From contig NZFU01000016.1 of assembly GCA_002689345.1 (NCBI GenBank), positions 1-39,995 of the forward strand: a DNA stretch of 39,995 nucleotides, given 5' to 3'. The translations under genes and the position numbers were made by a program. Of this stretch, positions 7,266 to 21,281 are shown one piece after another. Under the pieces are notes generated by a model that ran no database searches, was not told the origin of the DNA, and saw only the letters and a list, made by a program, of their open reading frames with translations. How positions within the stretch are numbered: position 1 is the first letter of the stretch; every line of letters starts with the position of its first letter. The stretch comes from Methanobacteriota archaeon (GTDB taxonomy: Archaea; Thermoplasmatota; Poseidoniia; Poseidoniales; Poseidoniaceae).

Positions 7266-9776
7266 TCAACCCTGACGCTCACCAGGTAGTGGTTCATCAT
7301 CACTACGTGGCTTTTTTGGAGATTCATTAGTGGTAAGTGCCCTTACCGAATCTAGTATTCTTCCAACCAAAACAGGACCCCAGCCTCGTTTTGATTTGAG
7401 TTCATCCAATTGCTTGTTATCCAATTGTAATAGATCTGCAGGAGTTCTAACTCCCATTTTGGAAAGTGTTCTTGCACGATTTCTTCCAACATTCCTAACT
7501 TGAACTAATTGTAGTAAATCTTCCTTGCAGCCAGCCCTTACTCGAGAACGAGTTAAATCGACCATTCCGGCTAATTCCGCTACATATCCTAAATGCTCCT
7601 CAGCAAATACATCATCTCGTAGTAATACCTCTCTTGCTGCCAGTAAGAGCCATCCCATCAAATCGGTACGAGAATGGACATCACCCGGGGTAACGCCTAA
7701 TTCCTTCTCGATATTTCGAAGTTCATCTTCTTCATACCACATTTCGGTGCACCAAGCACTCTTTACCAATCCCATAGCCCTTTCATCAATAGGGCTTTCA
7801 ATCAATAATTCATCTTCAACCAATGCTGCTTTTTGTCTGAGTGTACTTCCAAATTCTAATTCACTAGATTTTGGCCATAATGAGAGGAAGTCGGGTGTTG
7901 CTGCAACCAGATGACAAAGACTGAATTCTGTAACTGGTAGACTTTTGCGAACGATTCTTCTAACCGCTCTCCTTAATCCATCGATTAGAATATCTGCAGA
8001 TAAGGGATCGATGTATAACTGGGCAACTCTTTCGCCCATAGGTGTTGCTTCGTACTCGGAATCTAGAGCTTCTACATTGAACGATGTTGGAGTTGAAATA
8101 CTAATTTTAGATGCTCTTTGGAAGCCAAATGTAGCCTCTATTGGCTCTTTGGATTTGTTAGAAGACAAACTTACTCCAGATGCTGATTGGGCTGCATCAA
8201 CCCAAGAAGGAGTGTCGTCATCCCAAGTTTCGTTTACCACTCCTGCGTTGGTTCTTCGAACAAATCTCTTTTCGACCAGCCATCTAAGCATAGTGTCAAT
8301 ATTTTCTTGTAGAAATGAATTGGTTTGAGAATGTCCAAGATATGTACTGGAAAAGAAATCGCCAATATTTTTTCTTGTATTCAAACCACCGGTGGCGATA
8401 GAAGAAAGCAAATGGAATCTCATAGCAGGTTCCGCAGAAAGTTTCGAGGTGATATCTTCCACAGGACCGTGTATGTAGCGGTCTGCTATCTCGTCAGCCG
8501 CCTGCCTAGGGTCTCCACCTTTACAGACAAGCCAAGCCTCCCCTAAGGGGTCATATCTTGGACGGCCTGCCCTTCCAAGCATTTGTCTAACCTCCATCAC
8601 AGGTAGTAATCTGCTCATTCCATCTTCATATCTTTTCAAATCTCTAACTAAAACTCTTCTAGCGGGCAGATTTACTCCTGCTGCAAGAGTAGGAGTTGCA
8701 CAAAGGCAATGTAAAATTCTCTCTTTGAACGCTTTTTCAATTAAGCTTCTTTGAGAATGCCTTAACCCCGCATGATGAAATGCAACCCCTCCTTTGACAC
8801 ATTCCGCTAGGTTATCACCCATCGCTGAATTTGATGCGCGAGATAATTTATCGGACAATTCCTTGAGCGGAGGCAGGGATTCGGGATCATTTTTTGTGAG
8901 ATATTTATGCATTCTTTGACCTAATTTTTTGGCCTCTGATTGGGCTGAACGCCTTGTAGCAACAAATACCAGCAGTTGACCACTTTGTTGATGCACATCA
9001 TTCAATGCAGCCCAAGCTATGTGGCTCTTAGGTCCAGTTAGAGTACGAGGGGGGTTTAGATCGCCTGTTGTGGTTAATTCTCTCTGTTGAATCGCTCTTG
9101 GCTCTAAATCTAATTCTGCAAGAGTTGCATATTCAAGGCTCACTGGCCTCCATTGTGATACCACGAGGTCGCTATCCAACCAATCAGCAAGGTCCTGAGA
9201 GTTACCTACGGTAGCAGAGAGAGTAATTATCTGAGCATCTGGTAATAGATGTCTAATTCTAGCCAGATTAATTTCCATTGTAGGGCCCCTATGGCTATCA
9301 TTTACTAGATGAAATTCATCTGCAACAACAACTGAAACACGGCGCAATACTTCAGGCTTGGACCTCATTAGAGAGTCTAATTTTTCACTAGTACAAACTA
9401 GAATATCACAATCATCAATTTGTCTAGCCTCATTTGGAGCATCCCCAATCCCCAGCCCAATTTTCAGACCAAGATTTTCTCCCAATTGCTTGAGTTCTTC
9501 GAGTTTCTCACTTGCTAATGCCTTTAATGGAACGATGTAAATCCCGCGTGAACCTACATCTTTTGTCATAATTTGATTTACAATTCCCATAAAAGCCACT
9601 AGACTTTTCCCACTAGCCGTAGGGATACACACCATAGTATTGCGGCCATCTAAAATCGAAGGCATCGCTTCTGCTTGAGGAGGGTGTAGAGTTGAAATTC
9701 CCCATTCGTTTTCAATAAAAGACACTAATCTAGGGGGTAAACCTAGTCGCGAAACTGCGCGTTCGGGCTCACCCAT
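7266..9776 (-). CDS. hel308: Hel308 (Ski2-like) DNA helicase
   Basis: ATP-dependent 3'-to-5' DNA helicase that acts on stalled or forked DNA in archaea. The 836-residue protein has the Q-motif region (HPPQAEAM), Walker A PTASGKS (52-58), motif II DEFH (153-156), motif III SATVGN (187-192) and motif VI 'QMLGRAGRP' near 400, then a winged-helix and ratchet region. A C-terminal helix-hairpin-helix domain (about 755-815) contains 'VRNVGRNRARTLSKMG'. Motif II reads DEFH where DEVH or DEIH is commoner. An acidic, Pro-rich tail ends the protein. It heads the minus transcript hel308-cgi121 and is divergent from the TerB-like gene across 84 bases. Confidence 0.92.
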   Translation of the reverse strand: MGEPERAVSRLGLPPRLVSFIENEWGISTLHPPQAEAMPSILDGRNTMVCIPTASGKSLVAFMGIVNQIMTKDVGSRGIYIVPLKALASEKLEELKQLGENLGLKIGLGIGDAPNEARQIDDCDILVCTSEKLDSLMRSKPEVLRRVSVVVADEFHLVNDSHRGPTMEINLARIRHLLPDAQIITLSATVGNSQDLADWLDSDLVVSQWRPVSLEYATLAELDLEPRAIQQRELTTTGDLNPPRTLTGPKSHIAWAALNDVHQQSGQLLVFVATRRSAQSEAKKLGQRMHKYLTKNDPESLPPLKELSDKLSRASNSAMGDNLAECVKGGVAFHHAGLRHSQRSLIEKAFKERILHCLCATPTLAAGVNLPARRVLVRDLKRYEDGMSRLLPVMEVRQMLGRAGRPRYDPLGEAWLVCKGGDPRQAADEIADRYIHGPVEDITSKLSAEPAMRFHLLSSIATGGLNTRKNIGDFFSSTYLGHSQTNSFLQENIDTMLRWLVEKRFVRRTNAGVVNETWDDDTPSWVDAAQSASGVSLSSNKSKEPIEATFGFQRASKISISTPTSFNVEALDSEYEATPMGERVAQLYIDPLSADILIDGLRRAVRRIVRKSLPVTEFSLCHLVAATPDFLSLWPKSSELEFGSTLRQKAALVEDELLIESPIDERAMGLVKSAWCTEMWYEEDELRNIEKELGVTPGDVHSRTDLMGWLLLAAREVLLRDDVFAEEHLGYVAELAGMVDLTRSRVRAGCKEDLLQLVQVRNVGRNRARTLSKMGVRTPADLLQLDNKQLDELKSKRGWGPVLVGRILDSVRALTTNESPKKPRSDDEPLPGERQG

Positions 9777-9860
9777 AGTGACTAGTGGAGGTCAATAGTC
9801 CAAAAGGTAAGCGATTGTTTCGCCGACACCCTCAAGGTCTATCGGGCATGTGGCCATGAC

Positions 9861-10502
9861 ATGAGCACCGACGATACCATGGTCGATGAGAGACTTTCAA
9901 TCTTCGAAGATGAGCCTGATTTGAATGACTGGTTCGAAGTCATATGTGGGTCACTGATGGCAGTTATTGGAATTTTCCAACTGATTTCTCCAGGGAATTT
10001 AGTTGACCCAGATGTCATGAGATGGTTCGCCGCTGCAATTTCGGTTTCTGGAATTCTTTGGGCTGCACATGGATTGAAGGATATGGCGATCAAGGAAGTT
10101 CGAAAATCAATCGTCCTCCTAGAGATGGGGTCCAAACAAGGTTCCGTGGATTATGGACTAATCCGTGACGTAATTCTAAATCCAGAAACCTATGCTGAAT
10201 TCTTGGTTAAAGAATACGAAAATGCATACGCAGATGGAGTAATAACCGACAAAGAACTCGATGAATTAAAAACTATTCAAAAGGCACTTGGAATAAGTGA
10301 CGAAGATGCTGCAAAGATGGCAGTAAGAAGCGCTGTAAAGTCTGCACTTGCAGATGGAAAGGTTAGCGATGAGGAAAGAGAAATGATCGACAATGCTGCA
10401 AAGAGTTTGTCAAAAACTAAGAGAGGAAAACTCTCAAAGGCACTCGATAGCGGTAAGATTACTGAAGAAGTAGAAAAGATTCTACAATCTTTAGAAGATT
10501 AA
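9861..10502 (+). CDS. Membrane-anchored TerB-like protein
   Basis: The 213-residue protein has two membrane segments (about 27-47 and 52-75), followed by a cytoplasmic all-helical domain (about 105-205). That domain carries two repeats, 'AYADGVITDKELDELKTI' and 'ALADGKVSDEEREMIDNA'. The D-G-x-x-x-x-x-E-x-x-x-(I/L) pattern is that of TerB/DjlA-type domains, which bind metal or sense stress at membranes in bacteria; the D-x-D-G loop also resembles an EF-hand. The exact role is unknown. ATG at 9861 is called; a second Met at 9879 is possible. Its TAA overlaps the stop of the minus gene in the palindrome TTAA. Confidence 0.7.
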   Translation: MSTDDTMVDERLSIFEDEPDLNDWFEVICGSLMAVIGIFQLISPGNLVDPDVMRWFAAAISVSGILWAAHGLKDMAIKEVRKSIVLLEMGSKQGSVDYGLIRDVILNPETYAEFLVKEYENAYADGVITDKELDELKTIQKALGISDEDAAKMAVRSAVKSALADGKVSDEEREMIDNAAKSLSKTKRGKLSKALDSGKITEEVEKILQSLED

Positions 10503-12517
10503 TTCCACATATTTTCAGCAACTAATTGCTTGAGAATTTGTTTTGCCTTATTTCGTCTACGATTCTCAATCCCGATTCCAATTACTACCAAAAATACCCC
10601 TGCTATAACCCAGAGGTACTGAGATTCTAGTAATGGCTCTGAGGGCTGTACTGAATCGGTAGAATACATCAAATTATGATCCATTACATTGTTTATTTGC
10701 ACTCTAAACTCTAAATCGTCCTTTGCTCCATCAAGCATAGTGATAGAAATTAAATTTGGATACAGGTTATCTTGCATCAATCTCCAACGTCCTTCCGGTA
10801 TATCGATTGGACGTGTACCCCAAGTCGGGTCTTGAATCAATCCTAAGCTACCTGATTGCTTCATTTCTGTCTTGAAATGAATGACATTCGAATCTGGAAC
10901 TTCATCTACAACTAATAATGCTTCAAGCATCAAAATATCGAGCATCAAAGTCCTTGCTGCCAATAAAATGAATGTACGTGAATGTGAATCAAGCATATCG
11001 TCCACGGGCCTATTAGTGCCTTTTTCAGCAACCTTAGCGAAAATAATTGCTTCGAAATCTAACTCATAGAGCGCTGGAATATGTAATTGCCATCTTCCAT
11101 CATCAAGCGGCCAAGCAGCATCAGACTCTAAGCGAACAGAGAGTGTTTCTCCATCTAGCATTCCAAAGGTTGCACCGACATGTAGTGATCTGGATGATGC
11201 GGGAGTACTAGGGTGTGATGCATGCCATAATTGGTCCAATCTTTTATCGATTAAATCATCTAAACTATCCTCGTCTGAAGATTGCACTTCGCCACTAATG
11301 GCCCATAATGGAGAGATAATACCGCCTAAAATCAACACCAAAACCCCAGGTACAAATATTCCAAATCTAATCGCTTTAGATGTCGTATCTTCTCTGACTT
11401 CGATAAATAATCCTACCAGAACTGCAAGTGACAGAATTAGAACCATCAATCCTGATGCTGCATTCAATTCTTTGGCTCCTGCTTCTTCGGCTTTCATACC
11501 AAACCCTTCCCACTGCCATGATGAATAATCGAATTGTTCAGGAGAGGTAGGACCTATTCCTTCGAATGCAATTAATCCTGCCCATTGGTAAGGCTGGAAG
11601 GCGTTTAAACGACCTCCGATGCACAAATCATATTCTCCTGTAGGTAGAGCACGCCACTGCCAAGTCATCCTTGTTTCACCATTGGTGACTTCTGTTTCTA
11701 ATTCAGGAGTAGGGGCCAATCTTCTATCCGGTAGTATTAGATCTGGTTGGCCATGAGATTGCTCGATTTCTGAAGGCACTTCCTCCCAAACAAATGTGAT
11801 TCTTAGCAATTCATGGTCTTCTACTTCAAACGTCCAACAATCTCTGTCATCTTCGACCAATGCGCCATAATGATTGGTATCTAATTGAGTCATTCTTGGA
11901 GAGCCATCCGAAGATGGTTCATCCACATTCCTCGATTCTACATCCTCTGACCAAATAATATCAAGAAGCATAAACGATGCTCCACGCAAATTCAACTCCC
12001 AAGTACCCGGTCTTTCGATTTCAAACTGAAGCAATATTCGTATTTCCTCACCCGGCCAAAACAATCTGTTACCATCATTATTCAATGGCTCATCTTCAAC
12101 AAAATAAGGGCTTGAAAGACCACCGGTGGGATTAGGGTCATCTTCAAATTCAATTACAGTAGTAGATTCTGCTATAATTATTGTAACTTGTAAATCAGGA
12201 CGAGATAGCCCTATCAAGTCATCTTGAAATCTCAAATCAACCTGTAACTCGTCGATTAAATCAGGGATCAATGCGATTTGACTTTGTTCTGGATGCATAG
12301 GTAATTCGATGAAAACAGTTTCAGGAGAAAGAGGAGATGCAGAATTTACTGTCCCTGTGATGCTTTGTTCACCAATATGGAATTCGGTAAGAGAACAATC
12401 GTTGATATCTTCACAGGAAAACCAAAGTTCTCCTCCACCCTCTTCAGAATCGATAGCAGCCATCGCCATCGGGCTTGAAAGCAAGCAGAGGAAAAGGATT
12501 GCGATAAACCTCCGCAT
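10499..12517 (-). CDS. Secreted/membrane protein with signal peptide, unknown function
   Basis: A Sec-type signal peptide (residues 1-21, ending AMA-A) starts this 672-residue acidic protein. Residues 25-200 and 210-330 look like beta-rich extracytoplasmic domains; the second, with 'DRDCWTFEVEDHELLRITFVW', resembles pre-peptidase C-terminal-type domains. Membrane segments lie at about 354-372 and 384-406, a second soluble region follows, and a final membrane segment at about 632-650 ends in a basic tail. It is probably a cell-surface sensor or scaffold, but I do not recognise the family. It is the last gene of the thioesterase-SprT operon, starting 26 bases after SprT. GAGGT abuts the ATG directly, an unusually short spacing. 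Confidence 0.75.
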   Translation of the reverse strand: MRRFIAILFLCLLSSPMAMAAIDSEEGGGELWFSCEDINDCSLTEFHIGEQSITGTVNSASPLSPETVFIELPMHPEQSQIALIPDLIDELQVDLRFQDDLIGLSRPDLQVTIIIAESTTVIEFEDDPNPTGGLSSPYFVEDEPLNNDGNRLFWPGEEIRILLQFEIERPGTWELNLRGASFMLLDIIWSEDVESRNVDEPSSDGSPRMTQLDTNHYGALVEDDRDCWTFEVEDHELLRITFVWEEVPSEIEQSHGQPDLILPDRRLAPTPELETEVTNGETRMTWQWRALPTGEYDLCIGGRLNAFQPYQWAGLIAFEGIGPTSPEQFDYSSWQWEGFGMKAEEAGAKELNAASGLMVLILSLAVLVGLFIEVREDTTSKAIRFGIFVPGVLVLILGGIISPLWAISGEVQSSDEDSLDDLIDKRLDQLWHASHPSTPASSRSLHVGATFGMLDGETLSVRLESDAAWPLDDGRWQLHIPALYELDFEAIIFAKVAEKGTNRPVDDMLDSHSRTFILLAARTLMLDILMLEALLVVDEVPDSNVIHFKTEMKQSGSLGLIQDPTWGTRPIDIPEGRWRLMQDNLYPNLISITMLDGAKDDLEFRVQINNVMDHNLMYSTDSVQPSEPLLESQYLWVIAGVFLVVIGIGIENRRRNKAKQILKQLVAENMWN

Positions 12518-12543
12518 ACCTCGCTGTCAATAACTGGCACTAA

Positions 12544-13083
12544 TCACTGTGACGCTTTATTGGGTACATCGATTAACACAGTTCGACAAAATCGACAAAG
12601 ATATCTGCCCTTTCCTGGCTTTTGTCTGGGATATTCTTTCTCACACTTTTTGCAAACCCATAACCAAGTTGCTTTTTCTTTACGAAGCATTTCAGTAAAT
12701 GATGAACCCATAGTTCCCGATTCTTGACTTGGCCACAATCTCTCTAGGGCCCTAAATGTAGAATCATGAGCTGTATAACCCAATGCATGGACATATTCGT
12801 GGTGTAATACCCAAGCAGCATAAGCCATCCATTCATTACAGAGTAATCTTGGATGAAGGTCGATAACTTCAACCTGTTCTGGATGGCTTGGGTTTGTTAC
12901 GCCTTTTTTCCATCTAGTAACGCCATGTCTTTGAGTTGCATTTCTTTTTAGAACACCTAATTTGATTTCAGTGACTTTAGTCAGTTCCTGCTCACTCCAT
13001 TGATCCATAGCGCTCATGACTTCGATTACAAAATCACGAAGAGTGTTTAATTCACCAATTTGAATCTTCGAGGCCTTAGCCAT
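12544..13083 (-). CDS. SprT-like zinc metalloprotease
   Basis: SprT/Spartan-type protein with H95-E96-x-x-H99 and a third ligand H106 ('TAHDSTF'). A C-terminal zinc ribbon has C144, C147, C163 and C166. Eukaryotic Spartan cleaves DNA-protein crosslinks; most archaeal and bacterial SprT proteins are uncharacterised, so a role in DNA-protein crosslink repair is an inference. The length of 179 residues is normal for the family. The ATG follows the thioesterase stop directly (TGAATG), with GGTGG seven or so bases upstream inside the preceding gene, which implies translational coupling. Confidence 0.85.
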   Translation of the reverse strand: MAKASKIQIGELNTLRDFVIEVMSAMDQWSEQELTKVTEIKLGVLKRNATQRHGVTRWKKGVTNPSHPEQVEVIDLHPRLLCNEWMAYAAWVLHHEYVHALGYTAHDSTFRALERLWPSQESGTMGSSFTEMLRKEKATWLWVCKKCEKEYPRQKPGKGRYLCRFCRTVLIDVPNKASQ

Positions 13084-13599
13084 TCAAGACCACCGATGAT
13101 AAGCAGGATGACCTTCTGTTACCGCTACAAATAATCCCTTACCTGTAGCACATACTTTGCCGTTTGCTGTCAAAGTCATTTTGATATTAGCTCTATCATC
13201 CATCAACTCAACAACTTCTGCCAATACATGTAATTCAACACCTGCAGGAGTAGGTCTATGTAACGAAATACTATACTTGGCAGTAACTGTACAAGGGGGT
13301 TCATCGGCATTTGAGGCATCCATCAATGCTATTGCAGCAGCCCAATTGCCATGACAATCCATTAAACTACCAATAATTCCTCCATTTATCATTCCAGGAA
13401 ATGCTTGATGCTCATCTGAAGGCATGAAACTCATTTCCAACCCTTCATCGCATCTATGAGAATCTATTTGCAATCCATTCTCATTTGCAGGGCCGCACCC
13501 AAAGCAAATCGATGACGGGGCATATTGTCGTTGAACTCCGATTCCCATGTTTGGTGGAAGGAAGGAGGGGGTTGATTTGTTTATCCTGACATCAATCAC
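13084..13599 (-). CDS. PaaI/YbgC-like hotdog thioesterase
   Basis: A probable acyl-CoA thioesterase with a hotdog fold. 'CFGCGPANENGL' is a Cys-rich lead-in found in one thioesterase subfamily; 'HQAFPGMINGGIIGSLMD' is the central hotdog helix with the catalytic H/N-G-G region, followed by 'TVTAKYSISLHRPTP' strands. The called start is GTG at 13599; an ATG at 13548 (residue 18) would also leave the whole domain intact and cannot be excluded, as neither has a strong Shine-Dalgarno. It is the first gene of a three-gene minus operon. It is divergent from the M14-type gene with only 29 bases between starts, so the promoters must overlap the coding ends. Confidence 0.8.
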   Translation of the reverse strand: MIDVRINKSTPSFLPPNMGIGVQRQYAPSSICFGCGPANENGLQIDSHRCDEGLEMSFMPSDEHQAFPGMINGGIIGSLMDCHGNWAAAIALMDASNADEPPCTVTAKYSISLHRPTPAGVELHVLAEVVELMDDRANIKMTLTANGKVCATGKGLFVAVTEGHPAYHRWS

Positions 13600-13628
13600 C
13601 TTGAAGTCCCTTCGATTAATGGACCAAC

Positions 13629-14924
13629 ATGGCCGGGAAGAAGCGACGCATTAGAGTCGCTCATGAACTTCCCAAAACTCGACGTATTGCGATTAAAAAA
13701 GCGCTCGAGGAACATGAATCTGAGGCTAGACCAGAATGGGATAGAACTTCGGATTGGAAAGATATTCGATTCTTGCGTAAGCGTATCAAAACCGGTGAGA
13801 TGAGAACGATCCACATGCCACTGTTAGATGTTGACATGGGTGACTCTTGGCCCATTCCAATCACTGTATTCCATGGTGTTAGACCGGGCCCAGTTGTGAC
13901 AATTATTGGTGGAACTCATGGAGATGAGTTAACTGGACCAAGTGCGTGTACAAACTTATTGTCTGCAATTTTCACCGAACCGGGTGGCGCACTAGACCCC
14001 ACTTCAATGGCAGGAACCGTTAGGATTGTTCCTGTACTAAATCTTCCAGGATTCCGTGCTAAATCTCGTTACTTCCCAGATGGAAGAGATTTGAATAGGG
14101 CTTTTCCTGGGTTATCGAAGGGAAGTACAACCTCTAGAGTTGCAAATATTGTCAAGAGGAATCTGATCGATGATTCAGATGTAATAATTGACTTGCATAG
14201 TGCTGCTACCGGACGCTCAAACATGCCTCAGATACGAGGTGATTTGTCTCATCCTGAATCAAATCTACTTGCTAAAGCATTTGGAATTGAAGTGGTGTTG
14301 GACAGTAGACCGCCAAAAGGTAGTCTTCGCAGAATTGCGAACGAATTGGACATTGCTGCTGTGACATATGAGGGTGGAGGCGCTAACAGACTTGACCAAA
14401 CAGCGGTCAAGGTAGCGGTTCATGGTTGCCTAAATGTATTGAGGGCTCTGAAGGTAATTCCAAAGAACCCTAGCAGACCAAGATTTAGATTGAATGCGGG
14501 TGGCTCGACTTGGCTTAGGGCTGGTGAAGGAGGGCTCCTAGACATGTTTGTTGTCCCAGGCAGTGTTGTAATGAAAGGAGACGTAGTTGCCACAATCTCA
14601 GATCCTGGCTCTCCCGGCCTTTCAGTAGATATTGTTGCTCCTGAAAATGGTTTGATGATATGTACTGCAACTAATCCATTCGTAACTGCAGGGACTCCAG
14701 TGGGTCATTTCCTACCTGTAACCAAACATATCGAATTACTCAGAACACAAATTGATGACAGAGATGTGCTAATTGTAAATGGTAGCCAAGGTGATGCGAT
14801 ATGGAGAGATGAGGCCGAGATGGTCGAAATCGATGTCAAAGGAGAATGGTCAGGTGGCTCTGTTGACGCAGAATGGAATCAGATTAACGCTGATGAAACC
14901 GAGCAAGAAGAAGCTGATTCATGA
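13629..14924 (+). CDS. Succinylglutamate desuccinylase/aspartoacylase-family (M14-like) deacylase
   Basis: A zinc-dependent amidohydrolase of the AstE/AspA group. Zinc ligands are H97 and E100 in 'GGTHGDE' and H190 in 'DLHSAATG'; 'DGRDLNRAFPG' (151-161) binds the substrate carboxylate, and E248 in 'VTYEGGG' is the likely general base. The C-terminal 150 residues form the usual beta domain with 'PGSVVMKGDVVATISDP', like a lipoyl/biotinyl-type barrel. The first 55 residues are an unusual basic, helical extension absent from the short bacterial enzymes. The natural substrate is not evident from the sequence. The TGA at 14922-14924 shares the palindrome TCATGA with the stop of the opposing gene. 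Confidence 0.82.
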   Translation: MAGKKRRIRVAHELPKTRRIAIKKALEEHESEARPEWDRTSDWKDIRFLRKRIKTGEMRTIHMPLLDVDMGDSWPIPITVFHGVRPGPVVTIIGGTHGDELTGPSACTNLLSAIFTEPGGALDPTSMAGTVRIVPVLNLPGFRAKSRYFPDGRDLNRAFPGLSKGSTTSRVANIVKRNLIDDSDVIIDLHSAATGRSNMPQIRGDLSHPESNLLAKAFGIEVVLDSRPPKGSLRRIANELDIAAVTYEGGGANRLDQTAVKVAVHGCLNVLRALKVIPKNPSRPRFRLNAGGSTWLRAGEGGLLDMFVVPGSVVMKGDVVATISDPGSPGLSVDIVAPENGLMICTATNPFVTAGTPVGHFLPVTKHIELLRTQIDDRDVLIVNGSQGDAIWRDEAEMVEIDVKGEWSGGSVDAEWNQINADETEQEEADS

Positions 14925-16178
14925 TTGCTTTGTAAATGCTTCAACTGCTGCTACAACTTCATCATCTTCCATATTCCTAGGCTGGCTTTTTGCTACTTCA
15001 AATAGATGAGCAACCAAATCATCTGTTGCTTCAATACCATGGTTTTCCAACCAATGAATGATATTTGAACGACCAGACATATGACCTACTCTGATTACCT
15101 GCTCTAGACCGAAATCTCCCGCTGGCACTCCACTGTATACACGGTCAGCTAGCCACATGTCACCTTTACGAATTGCTTTGATAACCGCACTAGCATGTAC
15201 TCCAGTTCCTGTTTCAAAGGCATCCTGACCAAATACTGGGTAGTTGCGTGGCAGAGGGACTTTGATGTACTCGTTAGCCTTATTCACGTATTCATTTAGT
15301 AAAGACAGATCATTATTGATGACCCCCATCAATGAGAGATTCACTAGAGTTTGGTCCAAAGGAGCATTACCTGCTCTTTCACCAACACCCAAAGCGGTTC
15401 CATGGATTACATCTGCACCTGCTTCAACAGCAGCTAAATTATTGGCTACACCAAGACCTCTATCCTGATGACCATGCCAATTGACTTCTATTTCACGACG
15501 CTGGTAACCTGCGTCTTTGATCACTTCTTCATCGATAAATGAAAGTAATTGCTTCACACCATTTGGTGTCACGTGCCCACATGTATCACAAATACACAAA
15601 CGCCTTACTCCAAGTTCCATTGCTCTTTGATAGATCAACTTAACATCTTCAGGTTTTGAACGAGTTGTATCTTCGGTAACAAACATTACAGGGATGTCAT
15701 TTTCAACAGCAAATGATACTGCTTTCTCCATTGTGGAAACTAGTTTATCCATAGTCCATCCTTCAGTAAATTGACGGATTGGACTTGTACCAAGGAAAGC
15801 GCTCGCCTGAATTTCCATCTCATGTTTTGATTGTAATTCAACCAGGGGCTCAATGTCGTTCATTAGTGTTCTAACCGCTGCACCTGGGCGTATTTGGAAA
15901 TCATTTTCCTTGATGTGCGATAGCATTGCATCGATATGTTTTCGATGGAATGGTCCTGCACCTGGAAGTCCAAGGTCTACCTTTTGAATTCCTAGTTTTT
16001 CCATGTAGGTTAGTAATTCTATTTTCTGCTCAATTGAAGGGTTTAGAGCACTAGGACTCTGTAGGCCATCCCTTAGAGTTTCATCATCAAACCAAACACC
16101 GTGTGGGTGGTTAGAAGGGTTTCTAGAATACTCATAATCAACGACATTCCAATCATATATCAGATTCTGCTCATCCAT
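14919..16178 (-). CDS. LeuA-like 2-isopropylmalate/homocitrate synthase family enzyme
   Basis: A DRE-TIM metallolyase that condenses acetyl-CoA with a 2-oxoacid. 'DETLRDGLQSP' is the metal and substrate-binding start of the barrel, 'NWHGHQDRGLGVANN' holds the H-x-H metal ligands, and 'GTALGVGERAGNAPLDQ' is the conserved synthase signature. The 'TGVHASAVIKA' and 'YSGVPAGDFG' region forms the linker subdomains. At 419 residues it lacks the C-terminal LeuA regulatory domain, so leucine feedback by that route is not expected. 2-isopropylmalate, citramalate or homocitrate synthesis cannot be separated from sequence alone. It follows gyrA by 78 bases; a T-run stands one base before the ATG. Confidence 0.8.
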   Translation of the reverse strand: MDEQNLIYDWNVVDYEYSRNPSNHPHGVWFDDETLRDGLQSPSALNPSIEQKIELLTYMEKLGIQKVDLGLPGAGPFHRKHIDAMLSHIKENDFQIRPGAAVRTLMNDIEPLVELQSKHEMEIQASAFLGTSPIRQFTEGWTMDKLVSTMEKAVSFAVENDIPVMFVTEDTTRSKPEDVKLIYQRAMELGVRRLCICDTCGHVTPNGVKQLLSFIDEEVIKDAGYQRREIEVNWHGHQDRGLGVANNLAAVEAGADVIHGTALGVGERAGNAPLDQTLVNLSLMGVINNDLSLLNEYVNKANEYIKVPLPRNYPVFGQDAFETGTGVHASAVIKAIRKGDMWLADRVYSGVPAGDFGLEQVIRVGHMSGRSNIIHWLENHGIEATDDLVAHLFEVAKSQPRNMEDDEVVAAVEAFTKQS

Positions 16179-16179
16179 G

Positions 16180-16253
16180 AAAAAACAACCCTAGGCGCTC
16201 TCGCTCCCCGCTCCGCAGATGGGCGGTCAGTGTTTGAACCCGTCGGAGAAAAA
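16180..16253 (-). terminator. T-runs between gyrA and the LeuA-like gene
   Basis: After the gyrA stop the minus strand carries five T (16253-16249) and, after a GC-rich stretch with the 5-bp pairing CTCCG/CGGAG (16211-16215 and 16244-16248), six T (16185-16180) right before the next ATG. Archaeal polymerase ends at such T-runs, so partial or full termination of the gyrBA transcript is plausible here. A separate promoter for the LeuA-like gene was not recognised. Confidence 0.35.
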
Positions 16254-16256
16254 GAT

Positions 16257-21281
<5,025 letters not shown>

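Noticed and set aside
9861-10502. Possible tellurite-resistance operon
   Set aside because: Only a TerB-like fold is present; no other ter genes lie nearby.
16195-16256. tRNA-like 'GGGTTCAAAC' on the minus strand between gyrA and the LeuA-like gene
   Set aside because: No T-stem pairing, acceptor stem or anticodon arm can be built around it.
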